Below the pieces are notes generated by a model. The model was not told where the DNA came from. It saw only the letters and a program-made list of their open reading frames with translations, and ran no database searches. Positions 17,853 through 26,688 of a stretch of DNA of 32,590 nucleotides are shown here, piece after piece (position 1 is the first letter of the stretch; each line of letters starts with the position of its first letter). This DNA comes from a bacterium (GTDB taxonomy: Bacteria > Verrucomicrobiota > Kiritimatiellia > RFP12 > UBA1067): positions 1 to 32,590 of the forward strand of contig JAUNMP010000034.1 in assembly GCA_030537465.1 (NCBI GenBank), written 5' to 3'. A program made the translations under genes and the position numbers.

Positions 17853-20059
17853 GTCACTCGATGGATTCTGAACGATGCTTGTCGTCGGTGGTTATCTGTC
17901 CATGTTGCCTGGTAGGACTGACATCAGATCGGGTGTGCCCTAAATGTGGTCGCAGAATTGATTTAGGGGATTGGCCCCCAGTTCCAGGATTTCCTGATCT
18001 AGCACCATGGATGTCTACGAATCTTGTTCTTTCTAGGCAGGATGACGGTATCATGCACTTTGAACTACCCCCCACCGAAGAGGTTGTGGTCAAAGGCATT
18101 GTGCGAACAGAGCTTCCTTATCTTTTCAAGGCGGGAAAGTCCTGTATACGAATTGGTAGTTCGTCAATAGTGTCGGATGTGGTAATAGAGGGGGCGGAAC
18201 GCCTTCATGCCGCATTGGTACGAAATAGTAGATCGCAGACATGGTGGGTATATGACTGTGGAAGTCAGGCAGGGACCTTTGTAAACGGTGAACGTGTCCA
18301 TGTCCGTGAATTGGCTCTACATGACATAATCTCTATAGCGCAAGTGAATTTGGGCTTTCTAGGCAATCGCCTTGAAACGAGAAGCCAGACAGGTCAGGGA
18401 ATCTCGCTTTCGGTAGACCATCTTACATTTAATGTTCCCGGGCGTAGCCGTCCCATTCTAGATGATGTGACTTTCACCGTTTCACCTGGTGAGTTTGTCG
18501 GAATTCTGGGGCCAAGCGGCTGTGGAAAGAGTAGTCTCGTACAACGTTTAGTGGGATTGGCCAAGGCAGATTCTGGGGCGATCATGGTGAATGGACATGC
18601 CCGAGAAGAAGTCGAAAGCGAATTCCAGTCCCTGACAGCCTATCTTCCGCAAAATGTTGATGAGACATTGCATGACACATTGACACTAGGTGAAGAGATC
18701 GATTGTTTTCGCCGAATTCATCTTGCTCGGTTGCGAAAGCAAGAAGATGAACATCGTCAGAATGCGGACTGTTTGAAGGTTTTGGGGTTGCAAGGGAAGG
18801 AGTTAAGTCGTATTGGCAGTCTAAGTGGAGGGGAGAAGCGCCGCGTGGGCATTGCATTGGCGCTTCTACGGCAACCACAACTACTTCTGCTTGATGAACC
18901 GGGTGCAGGGCTTGATCCCGCTTCCGAAGAGACACTAATGAACCATTTGCGGATAATTGTAGACCAGGGGCGTACGGTACTCTGTGTCACGCATGTCCTC
19001 GCAAACGCCAGGAAATTTGACAAGTTGATGGTTTTGTCCCGTGGGAAAGTTGTCTTCTTTGATTCACCGCAGAAACTTTTGGGGTCATTCGGTGCCGAGG
19101 ACTATGGGCGTTTGTACGAGATGCTTGAGAGCGGAAACTGCGGAACGGTCTATTCGCCACCGACCGTAGATCAATCTCGGCAAGAGCTTCCGAAGATTCC
19201 GTGTCCCGCCACGAGAACAAGGATTGTTGGTGGTTATATAAAGAGGTTTGCGATTGAATTCTTCTCATCAAACAAACATGGATTGGATTTCTCTCGAATC
19301 TTTTCTGCGCCAATGAATTTCTTCGTTTGGCAGCCGTTGGGTTTGGTCATTGGGTTACGTCTTGCTTGTGCGTGTTATTTTCGGACAATAACGGGTTCTT
19401 CCACCCATGATGTTGAAATGTTGGGGTTCTGTTCGGCCTTGTCGGTTTTTTGGATCAGTATCAACAATGCCGCCCGCGTATTGGTAAAGGAACGGGTGCC
19501 TGGAAGATGCTTGGAACGATTGAACAGGGTACCTTTGGCGTCATATCTAATAGCAAAGGTGATTTGGAGCTCTACAGTTTGTGCCATACAAACACTTTCG
19601 TTCACACTCTTGCTTTGCATCGCTGCACGAATCCCTCTATCATTAAAGGCGCAGGTAGCGGATCCGTCCTTGGCTATTACTTCGGTTTGGCTGGGTCCGT
19701 TGCTTCTGACAGGTTTACTAGGAACGGTCTGTGGACTTGCGGTCTCTGCCACGGCAAAGAAAGAGTTGAGCGCTGTGTCGGTCGTTCCGAATTTGGCAAT
19801 TCTTGCGCTTCTGTTTAGCGAGGCCGTTGTTCGCTTCGAGCAAGGTGGTGATTTTTATGCTCCTGTTGCGAAGTCGATTTCAGTGTCACTGATGCCTTGT
19901 TATTGGCCGGCGAAATTAATGGACTGCATACAAAATGGAGTTACTTGTATGGGTGAAATCTGGCATTTGCTCTCTCTGTCTTTCATGTACATTCTTGTAG
20001 GTGTTATTCTCACGGTAGTGTGTCAGCGACGAAACGAACGAGTGTGGGACGGACGTTAG
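17849..20059 (+). CDS. zinc-ribbon/FHA-domain ABCG-type transporter
   Basis: 736 aa from GTG 17,849 (overlapping the previous stop); ATG 17,861 with AAGTGAG upstream is an equal alternative, four residues shorter. Order: zinc ribbon CPCC...CPKCG (Cys 17, 20, 30, 33); FHA domain about 97-175 with RIGSS, RLHAAL and the GTFVNGERV turn; ABC ATPase about 186-415 with Walker A GPSGCGKSS (221-229), signature LSGGE (325-329), Walker B LLLLDEP (345-351) and H-loop His near 382; then an ABC-2/ABCG-like membrane domain with about six helices. It is an ABCG-type half transporter expected to dimerise. The FHA domain reads phospho-Thr, linking it to a Ser/Thr kinase such as the one at 13,707. The substrate is unknown. 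Confidence 0.85.
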   Translation: MSHSMDSERCLSSVVICPCCLVGLTSDRVCPKCGRRIDLGDWPPVPGFPDLAPWMSTNLVLSRQDDGIMHFELPPTEEVVVKGIVRTELPYLFKAGKSCIRIGSSSIVSDVVIEGAERLHAALVRNSRSQTWWVYDCGSQAGTFVNGERVHVRELALHDIISIAQVNLGFLGNRLETRSQTGQGISLSVDHLTFNVPGRSRPILDDVTFTVSPGEFVGILGPSGCGKSSLVQRLVGLAKADSGAIMVNGHAREEVESEFQSLTAYLPQNVDETLHDTLTLGEEIDCFRRIHLARLRKQEDEHRQNADCLKVLGLQGKELSRIGSLSGGEKRRVGIALALLRQPQLLLLDEPGAGLDPASEETLMNHLRIIVDQGRTVLCVTHVLANARKFDKLMVLSRGKVVFFDSPQKLLGSFGAEDYGRLYEMLESGNCGTVYSPPTVDQSRQELPKIPCPATRTRIVGGYIKRFAIEFFSSNKHGLDFSRIFSAPMNFFVWQPLGLVIGLRLACACYFRTITGSSTHDVEMLGFCSALSVFWISINNAARVLVKERVPGRCLERLNRVPLASYLIAKVIWSSTVCAIQTLSFTLLLCIAARIPLSLKAQVADPSLAITSVWLGPLLLTGLLGTVCGLAVSATAKKELSAVSVVPNLAILALLFSEAVVRFEQGGDFYAPVAKSISVSLMPCYWPAKLMDCIQNGVTCMGEIWHLLSLSFMYILVGVILTVVCQRRNERVWDGR

Positions 20060-20083
20060 AATTGAACATTGGAGAAGTTTGAA

Positions 20084-22900
20084 ATGAAGAAGTTGGATTC
20101 CTCGGACATGGACATAGCCTTGATTGGTTATACTCAGGCAGGCAAGACAACGTTGGCGGTTGGATTGTTCGCGACCTCTACGGAAGATTTTACGGTCTCG
20201 GGGAAAGGTGAAGACACCGACATTTATTTGCGCGACAGAAAGGCCGCGCTAGAATCTGGTCGATGGCTGGAGGCGACGACGGAAAACCAGATGCCGGATC
20301 TGTGTTTGACAATCAATCGAGTCGGGAAACCTCCAGTGGATCTCCATTTCAAGGAGTACATGGGTGAGCGAGCTTGCAATATTGAGAGCTACAAGCGCGA
20401 TGTGGTCGGAAATCCGCGTGCCGTTGTGATATTGTTGAATCCCTGCATGGCAATACTTCGCGATGCGGTTCAACGTAACGGGATGATTTGCCAACTGAAG
20501 GAGATTATCTCATATTTGGCGGAACCGGGAATGCGATGTGAATATATTGCATTTGTCATAACAGCCTCGGATCTGTTATCGACATCGTTACGTGATTTCT
20601 GTGAGGAATTTGATTTCTATAAATCAGAAATCACGAACTTCTTGAATACAAGTGTCTTTCGCGAAAACTGGAAAGAGTTTGCGGTCACGGTGAGTGGTGA
20701 ACTCGAGGATCCCACGCGCCCCCGATTGGCACGGGGAACTGCGAACAGTTCACGTGAACCTTTTATCTGGCTGATTCAGAGTCTAGAGGCGGCAGACGCA
20801 AAGTCGAAGATGACGCGTCTGTTGAAATATACGTCAATCGTGACGAGTACCATATTGTTGTTGTGTAGCACACTGGGATCACTTTGGTATTTCTGGATTG
20901 ATCGTGAAGCGGAGCGTGAGGTCATTGCGATATTGCAGGCAGGAGGTCCGGCTGTTGATGAGGCGCTCAACAATGGTAAACAGGGCAAGATCAATGCTGC
21001 GTTGACTCAAATTGAAAAGTCCCGAAAGAACCGAGTCGCCCGAAGTCCGTTCTTTGAAGAAAACAAAAGGAGATTTACTCAGGTTGACCTTAAATTGGCG
21101 GAAAAGATTGAACAGGGCCGGATTTTCTGGTTTCCAATTTTTTTTGCTGAACGAAAAAATGAACTGATCAAGCGCATTGACGATGTAAAGGGCTTGTCAC
21201 CCGACAAATGTCGTAAGACCCTCGATGAGATTGGCGAACTTGGGGAACGATTCGCCGAGTTTCAGCCCGTTTGTGATTCTTCGCAAGAAGGTTTTACACA
21301 GCTGAAGAAGTTGTGGAATGATGTTCGACTTGACACATCAACAATCTTGGAGAGAGGGTGCGAGAAGTATTTCGCCTCGCGTTTATCATTTTATTCTGAT
21401 GTGGCGAAGACGAACGCGACGGAGGAAATGTGCCAGCAATGGCGTCGCGAGATCTCTTCATGGGATCCGGTCACGTCCGATGGTAAGGAGGTGAGAGAGA
21501 AGATATTGGAGGTGTTCGACGGGAATCTTAAATCTTGGAGAACGGCTTACGAAAGCTGGGTTTTTGACGAAGGGTGTAATGCGCTCATGGAAAAGTTACG
21601 TTTCGTAAGCCGAATATCGGATGAAACGGCAACAGAGTTTCACAAGGCAATGGTTGAGTGTCGGCAATACGAGAAATGGGCGGAAGATGAAGACGCGTCT
21701 GAACTTGTTGATTGGAATACTCGCAAGCGCGTATGGAATGACAAGATTAGGCCAACACGTCAGCGGGCGCTTGATGCTCTTCGGGAAGACGAGACAAGGA
21801 GACTTGATCCCGAGGCACAAGATTGCCCAGTCCTCTCCGAGAATACGCGCAATGAACTCGACCAGATTCTCAAGGATGAAGGTGCCTTGTCAGTTGCGGA
21901 CTACGAAACGTGGATGAAGGAATTGGCGCAAGGGGTGGCCGGGCGACAAGAAGAGTGGCGACAGGTACAACGTAGAAGGTGTGAGTCGTTTATTGAAGAT
22001 ATCAAGGCCGATAATCTGGAAGGCCCTGACGTGTTACGGGCATTCCAGAACTTTTATTCAGACAATCCCAATAATCCAAGCTTGTCTTTGGCTGTTGAGG
22101 GGGTACATAAAAGGATAGGGGTCGCATTTAGGCAACTTTACAACGAGGTCTACTTTGAGTATTCACAGCAGTCCAAGGGTATGAATCAAGGCGATATTAT
22201 GGTTCATGTCGAAACTGGAATCAGGAGATTGCGAGAGTTGTGTCGGGCACTTGGTCGGGTGCGATACGAACCGCTGAAGAATTCGTGTTGGTTCAAGCTG
22301 GCAAAGCGGTGTCAGGAAGAAGGACGCCTTGATCAAGGTCTGACGGGATGTTTCCCGCAGAAACTGACTATTACCAAAGTTGACGCGCGAATGCACTATA
22401 GTCAATTTGATTCAGATTTTAAAAACATGTCGCTTAGTGTTGACTTGGGAGTTAAGACCTGGAACTCATCGACGTATTCTGACGGACAATGTGCTTCTTG
22501 TGGACAAACAATATTTCTACAGCATGATAATCTGGATTGGAAAACGGTGTTTTCAGGGTATAAGGAATTTGATGTGAATCCCTTTGCGAATGCTTGTATC
22601 TCAGTGACGGCCACCGATTATAATGGAGGCTTCTTCTCGAGTCCGGAAAGTTCTAGTTCACGTTTCTTTTTTTACACGATGCGGAATAAGGGGGTAGGTG
22701 GAAGTGGCCCGAATCTTAAATGGGATCAGGCACAAGGATGTTTTACTGGTGAGATGACGCTTTGCATTAATCGAACTTGGGAGAATGGTGATAAGAGACC
22801 GACGATTGCATTTAGGATCTATGTAACTGCATCAGGTGAGGACCTCCGTGATTGGTGGCCCTCTGTTGAAGATCAAAAATTCAAGGTGGAGGCAAAATGA
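20084..22900 (+). CDS. membrane-anchored P-loop GTPase-like protein
   Basis: 938 aa from ATG 20,084 (GGAG 9 bases upstream; a TTG at 20,069 overlaps that site and is unlikely). Residues 10-235 form a Ras-like P-loop domain: Walker A GYTQAGKTT (15-23), a G3-like EYMGE (91-95) where DxxG is expected, and a G4-like ITASD (159-163). One transmembrane helix lies at about 248-272. A long helical, Glu/Lys/Arg-rich region follows to about 770, then a strand-rich domain with a CxxC pair (QCASCGQ). The layout recalls TRAFAC GTPases of bacterial conflict systems that partner GAP1 proteins, and superficially the anchored GTPase-like TssM; no other type VI secretion gene is present. The next gene overlaps its stop (ATGA). 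Confidence 0.7.
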   Translation: MKKLDSSDMDIALIGYTQAGKTTLAVGLFATSTEDFTVSGKGEDTDIYLRDRKAALESGRWLEATTENQMPDLCLTINRVGKPPVDLHFKEYMGERACNIESYKRDVVGNPRAVVILLNPCMAILRDAVQRNGMICQLKEIISYLAEPGMRCEYIAFVITASDLLSTSLRDFCEEFDFYKSEITNFLNTSVFRENWKEFAVTVSGELEDPTRPRLARGTANSSREPFIWLIQSLEAADAKSKMTRLLKYTSIVTSTILLLCSTLGSLWYFWIDREAEREVIAILQAGGPAVDEALNNGKQGKINAALTQIEKSRKNRVARSPFFEENKRRFTQVDLKLAEKIEQGRIFWFPIFFAERKNELIKRIDDVKGLSPDKCRKTLDEIGELGERFAEFQPVCDSSQEGFTQLKKLWNDVRLDTSTILERGCEKYFASRLSFYSDVAKTNATEEMCQQWRREISSWDPVTSDGKEVREKILEVFDGNLKSWRTAYESWVFDEGCNALMEKLRFVSRISDETATEFHKAMVECRQYEKWAEDEDASELVDWNTRKRVWNDKIRPTRQRALDALREDETRRLDPEAQDCPVLSENTRNELDQILKDEGALSVADYETWMKELAQGVAGRQEEWRQVQRRRCESFIEDIKADNLEGPDVLRAFQNFYSDNPNNPSLSLAVEGVHKRIGVAFRQLYNEVYFEYSQQSKGMNQGDIMVHVETGIRRLRELCRALGRVRYEPLKNSCWFKLAKRCQEEGRLDQGLTGCFPQKLTITKVDARMHYSQFDSDFKNMSLSVDLGVKTWNSSTYSDGQCASCGQTIFLQHDNLDWKTVFSGYKEFDVNPFANACISVTATDYNGGFFSSPESSSSRFFFYTMRNKGVGGSGPNLKWDQAQGCFTGEMTLCINRTWENGDKRPTIAFRIYVTASGEDLRDWWPSVEDQKFKVEAK

Positions 22901-24021
22901 AATTCGAACAGTTCTTTTATGGACGAGGAGACAAAGGGTATGGCATCCTCGGAGCATCGGTTCCGTCATGCGGATTGACGGATCTCGTTGTCCAGTTGTG
23001 TCAGATGCCGGGTACGCCAGTCGTTGTGTCAGATGCCGATGACAAACCATTTCTCTTACAACGAGTGATCGGTCAGGATGTCTTAATGGCCTGTGGGTGT
23101 TCGGGACGCTCTGATGGCATTGGACGGGGGACCAGTTTCTTTCATGTCGTGGTGGCGCGTCTTGAAGATGTCACGAATTTCAAGATGTCGGCTGCGACAT
23201 TATATGAAAATGGAGTTTTTGCTTCTTCCTACACGTTAGGGTCGCCTGTTGAGAATCTCGTGATAGATCCGAACGGGTTGAAGAGGAAGGAGAGAAGGGC
23301 CTCTCGACTTGAAATGCCCGCCGTCGTGCTGTGTCGGAGGTCTGAGAATCTGGATATTCTCGATCTGGTTGGCGACGATCTGGTTGCGCGAGACTTTGCA
23401 ACAATCAGTTGGAATGTCATCAACGAATTTCCTCTGTACGGCTTGGCTGATTCCATTGGAATAGGGAAAATCCCCGAGTCATTTAATGTCTATGATAGCA
23501 AGGGGCGGATTCTGCGTGCGCACGGACGGCAGAGAACCAGAGAGGGGGATGCCGCTGGCCGCGTGAATGACAGATGTGGCGGAAAGAATGTAATCGTTGC
23601 CCGGACTGGGGTTTTGCCGCTGATAATGACGGGTTTGGTTTGTTGGTTGATTGGTGCATGCGTGGGATGTTTGCTGAACCGATCGAGACCTATGAAGAAT
23701 GAGATTGCGTCCCAGAACATGGTTTCGCAGGTGGAGATGAATATCGCTCTTGAATCACGAGAGAAACGAATCAAAGTACTTGAGGATGAGATTGCAAGGT
23801 TGAAGCGGAAGCAACCACAAGAGCTCCGTTTTGAAGAACTTTACCGAATCAAATCCATTGCAGAGATCAAGGGGCATAAGTATTACCTCCCAGCTCACCG
23901 TGCTGCGGATCAGGGTGATGTGAACGCCAGGGCGGCACTTCGGCTTTACGATAAAATGGTGAAATATGTAGAGTTCGTGGAACGAATTTGTCCAGCGACG
24001 AAGAACCAGAAAGGACAATGA
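22897..24021 (+). CDS. GAP1-N-like (GTPase-associated protein 1) membrane protein
   Basis: 374 aa, start ATG 22,897 overlapping the GTPase stop, ribosome site GGAGG. The N-terminus FEQFFYGRGDKGYGILGAS, followed by a leucine-rich helix ending in QMPG and then FLLQRVIGQD...RGTSFFHVVVA, has the pattern of the GAP1-N domain, a partner of TRAFAC GTPases in predicted conflict systems. I infer this from motif memory, not from a search. A transmembrane helix lies at about 238-260, then a coiled coil (about 270-305) and a helical tail of about 65 residues. With the coupled GTPase upstream it probably forms a membrane signalling pair: the GAP1-like domain is cytoplasmic if the N-terminus is inside. Confidence 0.6.
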   Translation: MKFEQFFYGRGDKGYGILGASVPSCGLTDLVVQLCQMPGTPVVVSDADDKPFLLQRVIGQDVLMACGCSGRSDGIGRGTSFFHVVVARLEDVTNFKMSAATLYENGVFASSYTLGSPVENLVIDPNGLKRKERRASRLEMPAVVLCRRSENLDILDLVGDDLVARDFATISWNVINEFPLYGLADSIGIGKIPESFNVYDSKGRILRAHGRQRTREGDAAGRVNDRCGGKNVIVARTGVLPLIMTGLVCWLIGACVGCLLNRSRPMKNEIASQNMVSQVEMNIALESREKRIKVLEDEIARLKRKQPQELRFEELYRIKSIAEIKGHKYYLPAHRAADQGDVNARAALRLYDKMVKYVEFVERICPATKNQKGQ

Positions 24022-24146
24022 GAAGAGATGTATGGAAGTCACCCAAAAAGGAAGCGTGTTGTTTGAGGCCGTTTGCCGGCTGAATGGAATCTTTAAATCG
24101 ATTGAGGACAAAATCTGTTGATATGTCCTTTTCGGGAAAGGATGTC

Positions 24147-24662
24147 ATGATGAATAAGGTAATGTTGGTGATGGGCGTTGTGAGTGTATTCGGTATTTTT
24201 AATGCATGGCCGAGTAGGAATGGACAGAAAAACGATCGTCCGGGTGACTCTGTGAGCGCCCCCCAAGGTACAGGTCACCAGAAGGACTGGCAGTCGCCCA
24301 AAGGCCATGGAAATGTTTCGAGAGAGGGCGCTGGGCAAATGCTGACAGATCACGCGAAGAAGGAGTTGGAGTCTAAGCCGCAGCATGATTCGCGGTATAT
24401 GCGGGAGATCGCACAAGTGTTGGGTGTCGGTTTTTCTGAAGAGCAGTCTGTGGCGAGTCTTGCAGGTGAGATTCGACTGTTCATTCAAGATGCGGAAGAC
24501 CGAGTCCCGTCTGTTCGACCATTGTCGGACGATGTTGTCAATGCTTTAAAGGATGTACTCGGGCCGTCAGATTTCAAAGCAGTTCTAAACATGAATAACG
24601 GGCTGAAGAAAATGGCTGAGTACCGTTTGCTTGCTTTACCAAAGAAATTCAATCGTAAATAG
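24147..24662 (+). CDS. small exported protein, unknown function
   Basis: 171 aa. The start is ATG 24,147 or the adjacent ATG 24,150, served by AAAGGA at 24,137-24,142; an earlier in-frame ATG at 24,084 would put 21 polar residues before the signal. MMNKVMLVMGVVSVFGIFNAWPS is a signal peptide or N-terminal anchor. Next comes a low-complexity Gly/Gln/Lys-rich linker (about 25-60) and a helical domain of about 105 residues that I do not recognise. It lies between the GAP1-like gene and the FGE protein in the same operon, so it may belong to the extracytoplasmic part of the system. Confidence 0.6.
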   Translation: MMNKVMLVMGVVSVFGIFNAWPSRNGQKNDRPGDSVSAPQGTGHQKDWQSPKGHGNVSREGAGQMLTDHAKKELESKPQHDSRYMREIAQVLGVGFSEEQSVASLAGEIRLFIQDAEDRVPSVRPLSDDVVNALKDVLGPSDFKAVLNMNNGLKKMAEYRLLALPKKFNRK

Positions 24663-24692
24663 AAAATGCGGATTAAATGAAGGAGAATGTTG

Positions 24693-26618
24693 ATGAACAG
24701 GTTCCTGAAATGTGCGGTTGTCGTGTTTGTCGTGTTTACTTCAGAAGTCTCTGGGGCGGGGATCTTCGATGCATTGGTGCAGACTGCGGCACAAGCAGCT
24801 ATTGATGCTGCTGCCGATTCCCAAAAAATGGAAGAGGAGACTCGAAGAAGGGAGGCATGGGAAAGAGAGCAAGAGGCGGCGCGGCTGGCGGAGGAAGAAC
24901 GTCGCCGCGCGGAAGCTGCTCGTCGAGAACGCGAGGCTCGCGAGGAAGCTGCTCGTCGAGAACGTGAGGCTCGCGAGGAAGTTGCCCGCCGTAAACGTCT
25001 TGCCCGCGAAAAGGCGGAACGAGAAGCTGCGGAGAAGCGGGCTATCATCGAGCGCGACCGTTCGATCATGAAGAACCGTCTAGAAGGCGGAGGGGCGGGC
25101 GGAAAGGATTTTGTTCTTGTTCTTCCCGGTGGGGAACGGATGGAGATGGTCTACTGTCCGAAGGGATCCTTCAAGATGGGGAGCCCCGAGTCTGAAATCG
25201 AACGCGAAGACGAAGAGGAGGCCCAGCACGAGGTTGTGCTCACGAAGGACTTCTGGATCGGCAAATACGAGGTCACGCAGGCTCAGTGGACGAAGGTCAT
25301 GGGCTACAATCCGTCCGTACACAAGGGAGACTCCTATCCAGTGGAGAACGTGTCGTGGATTGACTGCCAGAAGTTTCTGAAACGAGTTGCCCGCGTTGAA
25401 TCCAGTGCCCGACTCCCCACCGAGGCTGAATGGGAGTATGCGTGCCGCGCGGGGAGCGAAGGAAAGTTTGGTGGATCAGGATCCCTGGCGGATATGGGTT
25501 GGCGTTCAGAATCTTCTCCCCACTCGGGAGGGCAGAAGGCCCCGAATGCCTGGGGCATCTATGACATGCATGGGAATGTGGCGGAGTGGTGCTATGATGT
25601 CTATGCCGACTATACGGAAGCACAGGCCGTCGATCCCATTGGAGCCTCTGGCGGGACGTTCCGCGTGTTTCGTGGTGGATGTTTCAATGAGGAATTTCCC
25701 GAGAAGGCGTGCCGCTCCGCCGCGCGTTCACGTATGCCGCCGCGACACAAAGCAGGAACGATTGGATTTCGTATTGTCTGCATGTCGAGACCGAAAAACG
25801 CAGAGTCGTTGAAGACAGAACCTAATTCCGTATCCCGACTTGCTGGGACTGCTGAGCTGACCGCGAAGACTGGAATCACGAGTGTTCACCCAAGAAGAAA
25901 TCAGGAGGTGAGTGAAACGAAGACGATCACGCTCCCCGGTGGGGCGACGATGGAATTGATCTGGTGCCCGCCAGGCTCGTTCACGATGGGGAGTCCCACA
26001 TCTGAACAGGGACGTTATGATGACGAAGAGCTGCATGAGGTCATATTGACGAAGGGTTTCTGGCTCGGTAAGTACGAGGTCACGCAGCGGCAGTGGGAGA
26101 GCGTGATGGGGACGAATCCGTCCCGATTCCAGAGCCCCGACCGGCCCGTAGAGAATGTTTCGTGGGAGGATTGTCAGGCCTTCATCCGTACCATTCGGGA
26201 AGCTTCGCCTGACCTTAAAGTCCGTCTGCCGACAGAAGCAGAGTGGGAATATGCCTGCCGCGCGGGGACGGAAAGTGCGTATTCTGGGAGTGGTGTTCTT
26301 GGAGACATGGGGTGGTATAACGATAATTCTCAAGGGGAGACTCATGTTGTTGGACAGAAACAGGCAAATGCGTGGGGCCTCCATGATATGCATGGTAATG
26401 TCTGGGAATGGTGTTCCGATGTTTTCGATAGCTATCCGGAAGATTCTGTTCAAGATCCTGTAGGTCCGAAAAGCGGGGCGTCGCGCGTGTCTCGCGGTGG
26501 CAACTGGAGCACCTTCGCGCGGTACTGCCGCTCCGCGTACCGCGCCGGACGTCTGCCGTCCAACCACTACGATGGTCTGGGCTTCCGCCTTTGTTGTTCC
26601 GCAGGGCCGCGCGACTAG
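24693..26618 (+). CDS. exported coiled-coil protein with two non-catalytic FGE/SUMF1 domains; DGR-type variable C-terminus
   Basis: 641 aa. The start is ATG 24,693, seven bases after GGAG; ATG 24,687 abuts it too closely. A signal peptide is followed by an Ala/Arg/Glu coiled coil (about 45-125) containing a 33-bp tandem repeat (nt 24,912-24,977). Two formylglycine-generating-enzyme-like domains follow (about 139-360 and 409-637), each with the MGSP, GKYEVTQ.QW, PVENVSW, LPTEAEWEYACRAG and DMHGNV.EWC landmarks. Catalytic FGE has two active-site Cys around CRYRCAARS; here the pattern is CRSAARS and CRSAYRA, so the second Cys is lost and the domains are likely C-type-lectin-fold binders. Residues 604-628 of domain 2 carry the variable-region signature; domain 1 does not. 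Confidence 0.85.
   Translation: MNRFLKCAVVVFVVFTSEVSGAGIFDALVQTAAQAAIDAAADSQKMEEETRRREAWEREQEAARLAEEERRRAEAARREREAREEAARREREAREEVARRKRLAREKAEREAAEKRAIIERDRSIMKNRLEGGGAGGKDFVLVLPGGERMEMVYCPKGSFKMGSPESEIEREDEEEAQHEVVLTKDFWIGKYEVTQAQWTKVMGYNPSVHKGDSYPVENVSWIDCQKFLKRVARVESSARLPTEAEWEYACRAGSEGKFGGSGSLADMGWRSESSPHSGGQKAPNAWGIYDMHGNVAEWCYDVYADYTEAQAVDPIGASGGTFRVFRGGCFNEEFPEKACRSAARSRMPPRHKAGTIGFRIVCMSRPKNAESLKTEPNSVSRLAGTAELTAKTGITSVHPRRNQEVSETKTITLPGGATMELIWCPPGSFTMGSPTSEQGRYDDEELHEVILTKGFWLGKYEVTQRQWESVMGTNPSRFQSPDRPVENVSWEDCQAFIRTIREASPDLKVRLPTEAEWEYACRAGTESAYSGSGVLGDMGWYNDNSQGETHVVGQKQANAWGLHDMHGNVWEWCSDVFDSYPEDSVQDPVGPKSGASRVSRGGNWSTFARYCRSAYRAGRLPSNHYDGLGFRLCCSAGPRD
26491..26618 (+). other. 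putative DGR variable region with 3' constant (IMH-like) end
   Basis: The GC jumps here relative to the rest of the gene. Codons from 26,502 read AAC, TGG, AGC, ACC, TTC, then later TAC, TAC, GCC, CGT, TCC, AAC, CAC, TAC, GAT, GGT between constant codons: all NNC or NNT, as expected if AAC/AAT codons of a template repeat were mutated at adenines. The constant tail GGCTTCCGCCTTTG and the GC-rich stretch to the stop would act as the initiation-of-mutagenic-homing end. It lies at the 3' end of an FGE/C-type-lectin domain, the classic location. No template repeat or reverse transcriptase is visible in the window. Confidence 0.65.
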
Positions 26619-26652
26619 GAGCGGAGCAATGAAAGCGCACATGAAAGGGCGT

Positions 26653-26688
26653 CCCGCGCGGAGCGCGGGTTTGCGGAGCAAAAGCCCG
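26653..26688 (+). repeat. tandem hairpins with GGA loops downstream of the variable region
   Basis: CCCGCGC-GGA-GCGCGGG (26,653-26,669) is directly followed by TTTGC-GGA-GCAAA (26,670-26,682). An alternative pairing of GCGGG (26,665-26,669) with CCCGC (26,685-26,689) encloses the second hairpin. They begin 34 bases after the stop. DGR variable regions often have a GC hairpin just downstream that promotes homing; no T-run follows, so a terminator is less likely. Confidence 0.6.

Noticed and set aside
20084..24021. Type VI secretion (TssM-like) interpretation of the anchored GTPase
   Set aside because: No other T6SS gene lies nearby and the partner gene looks GAP1-like; the similarity is only in topology.
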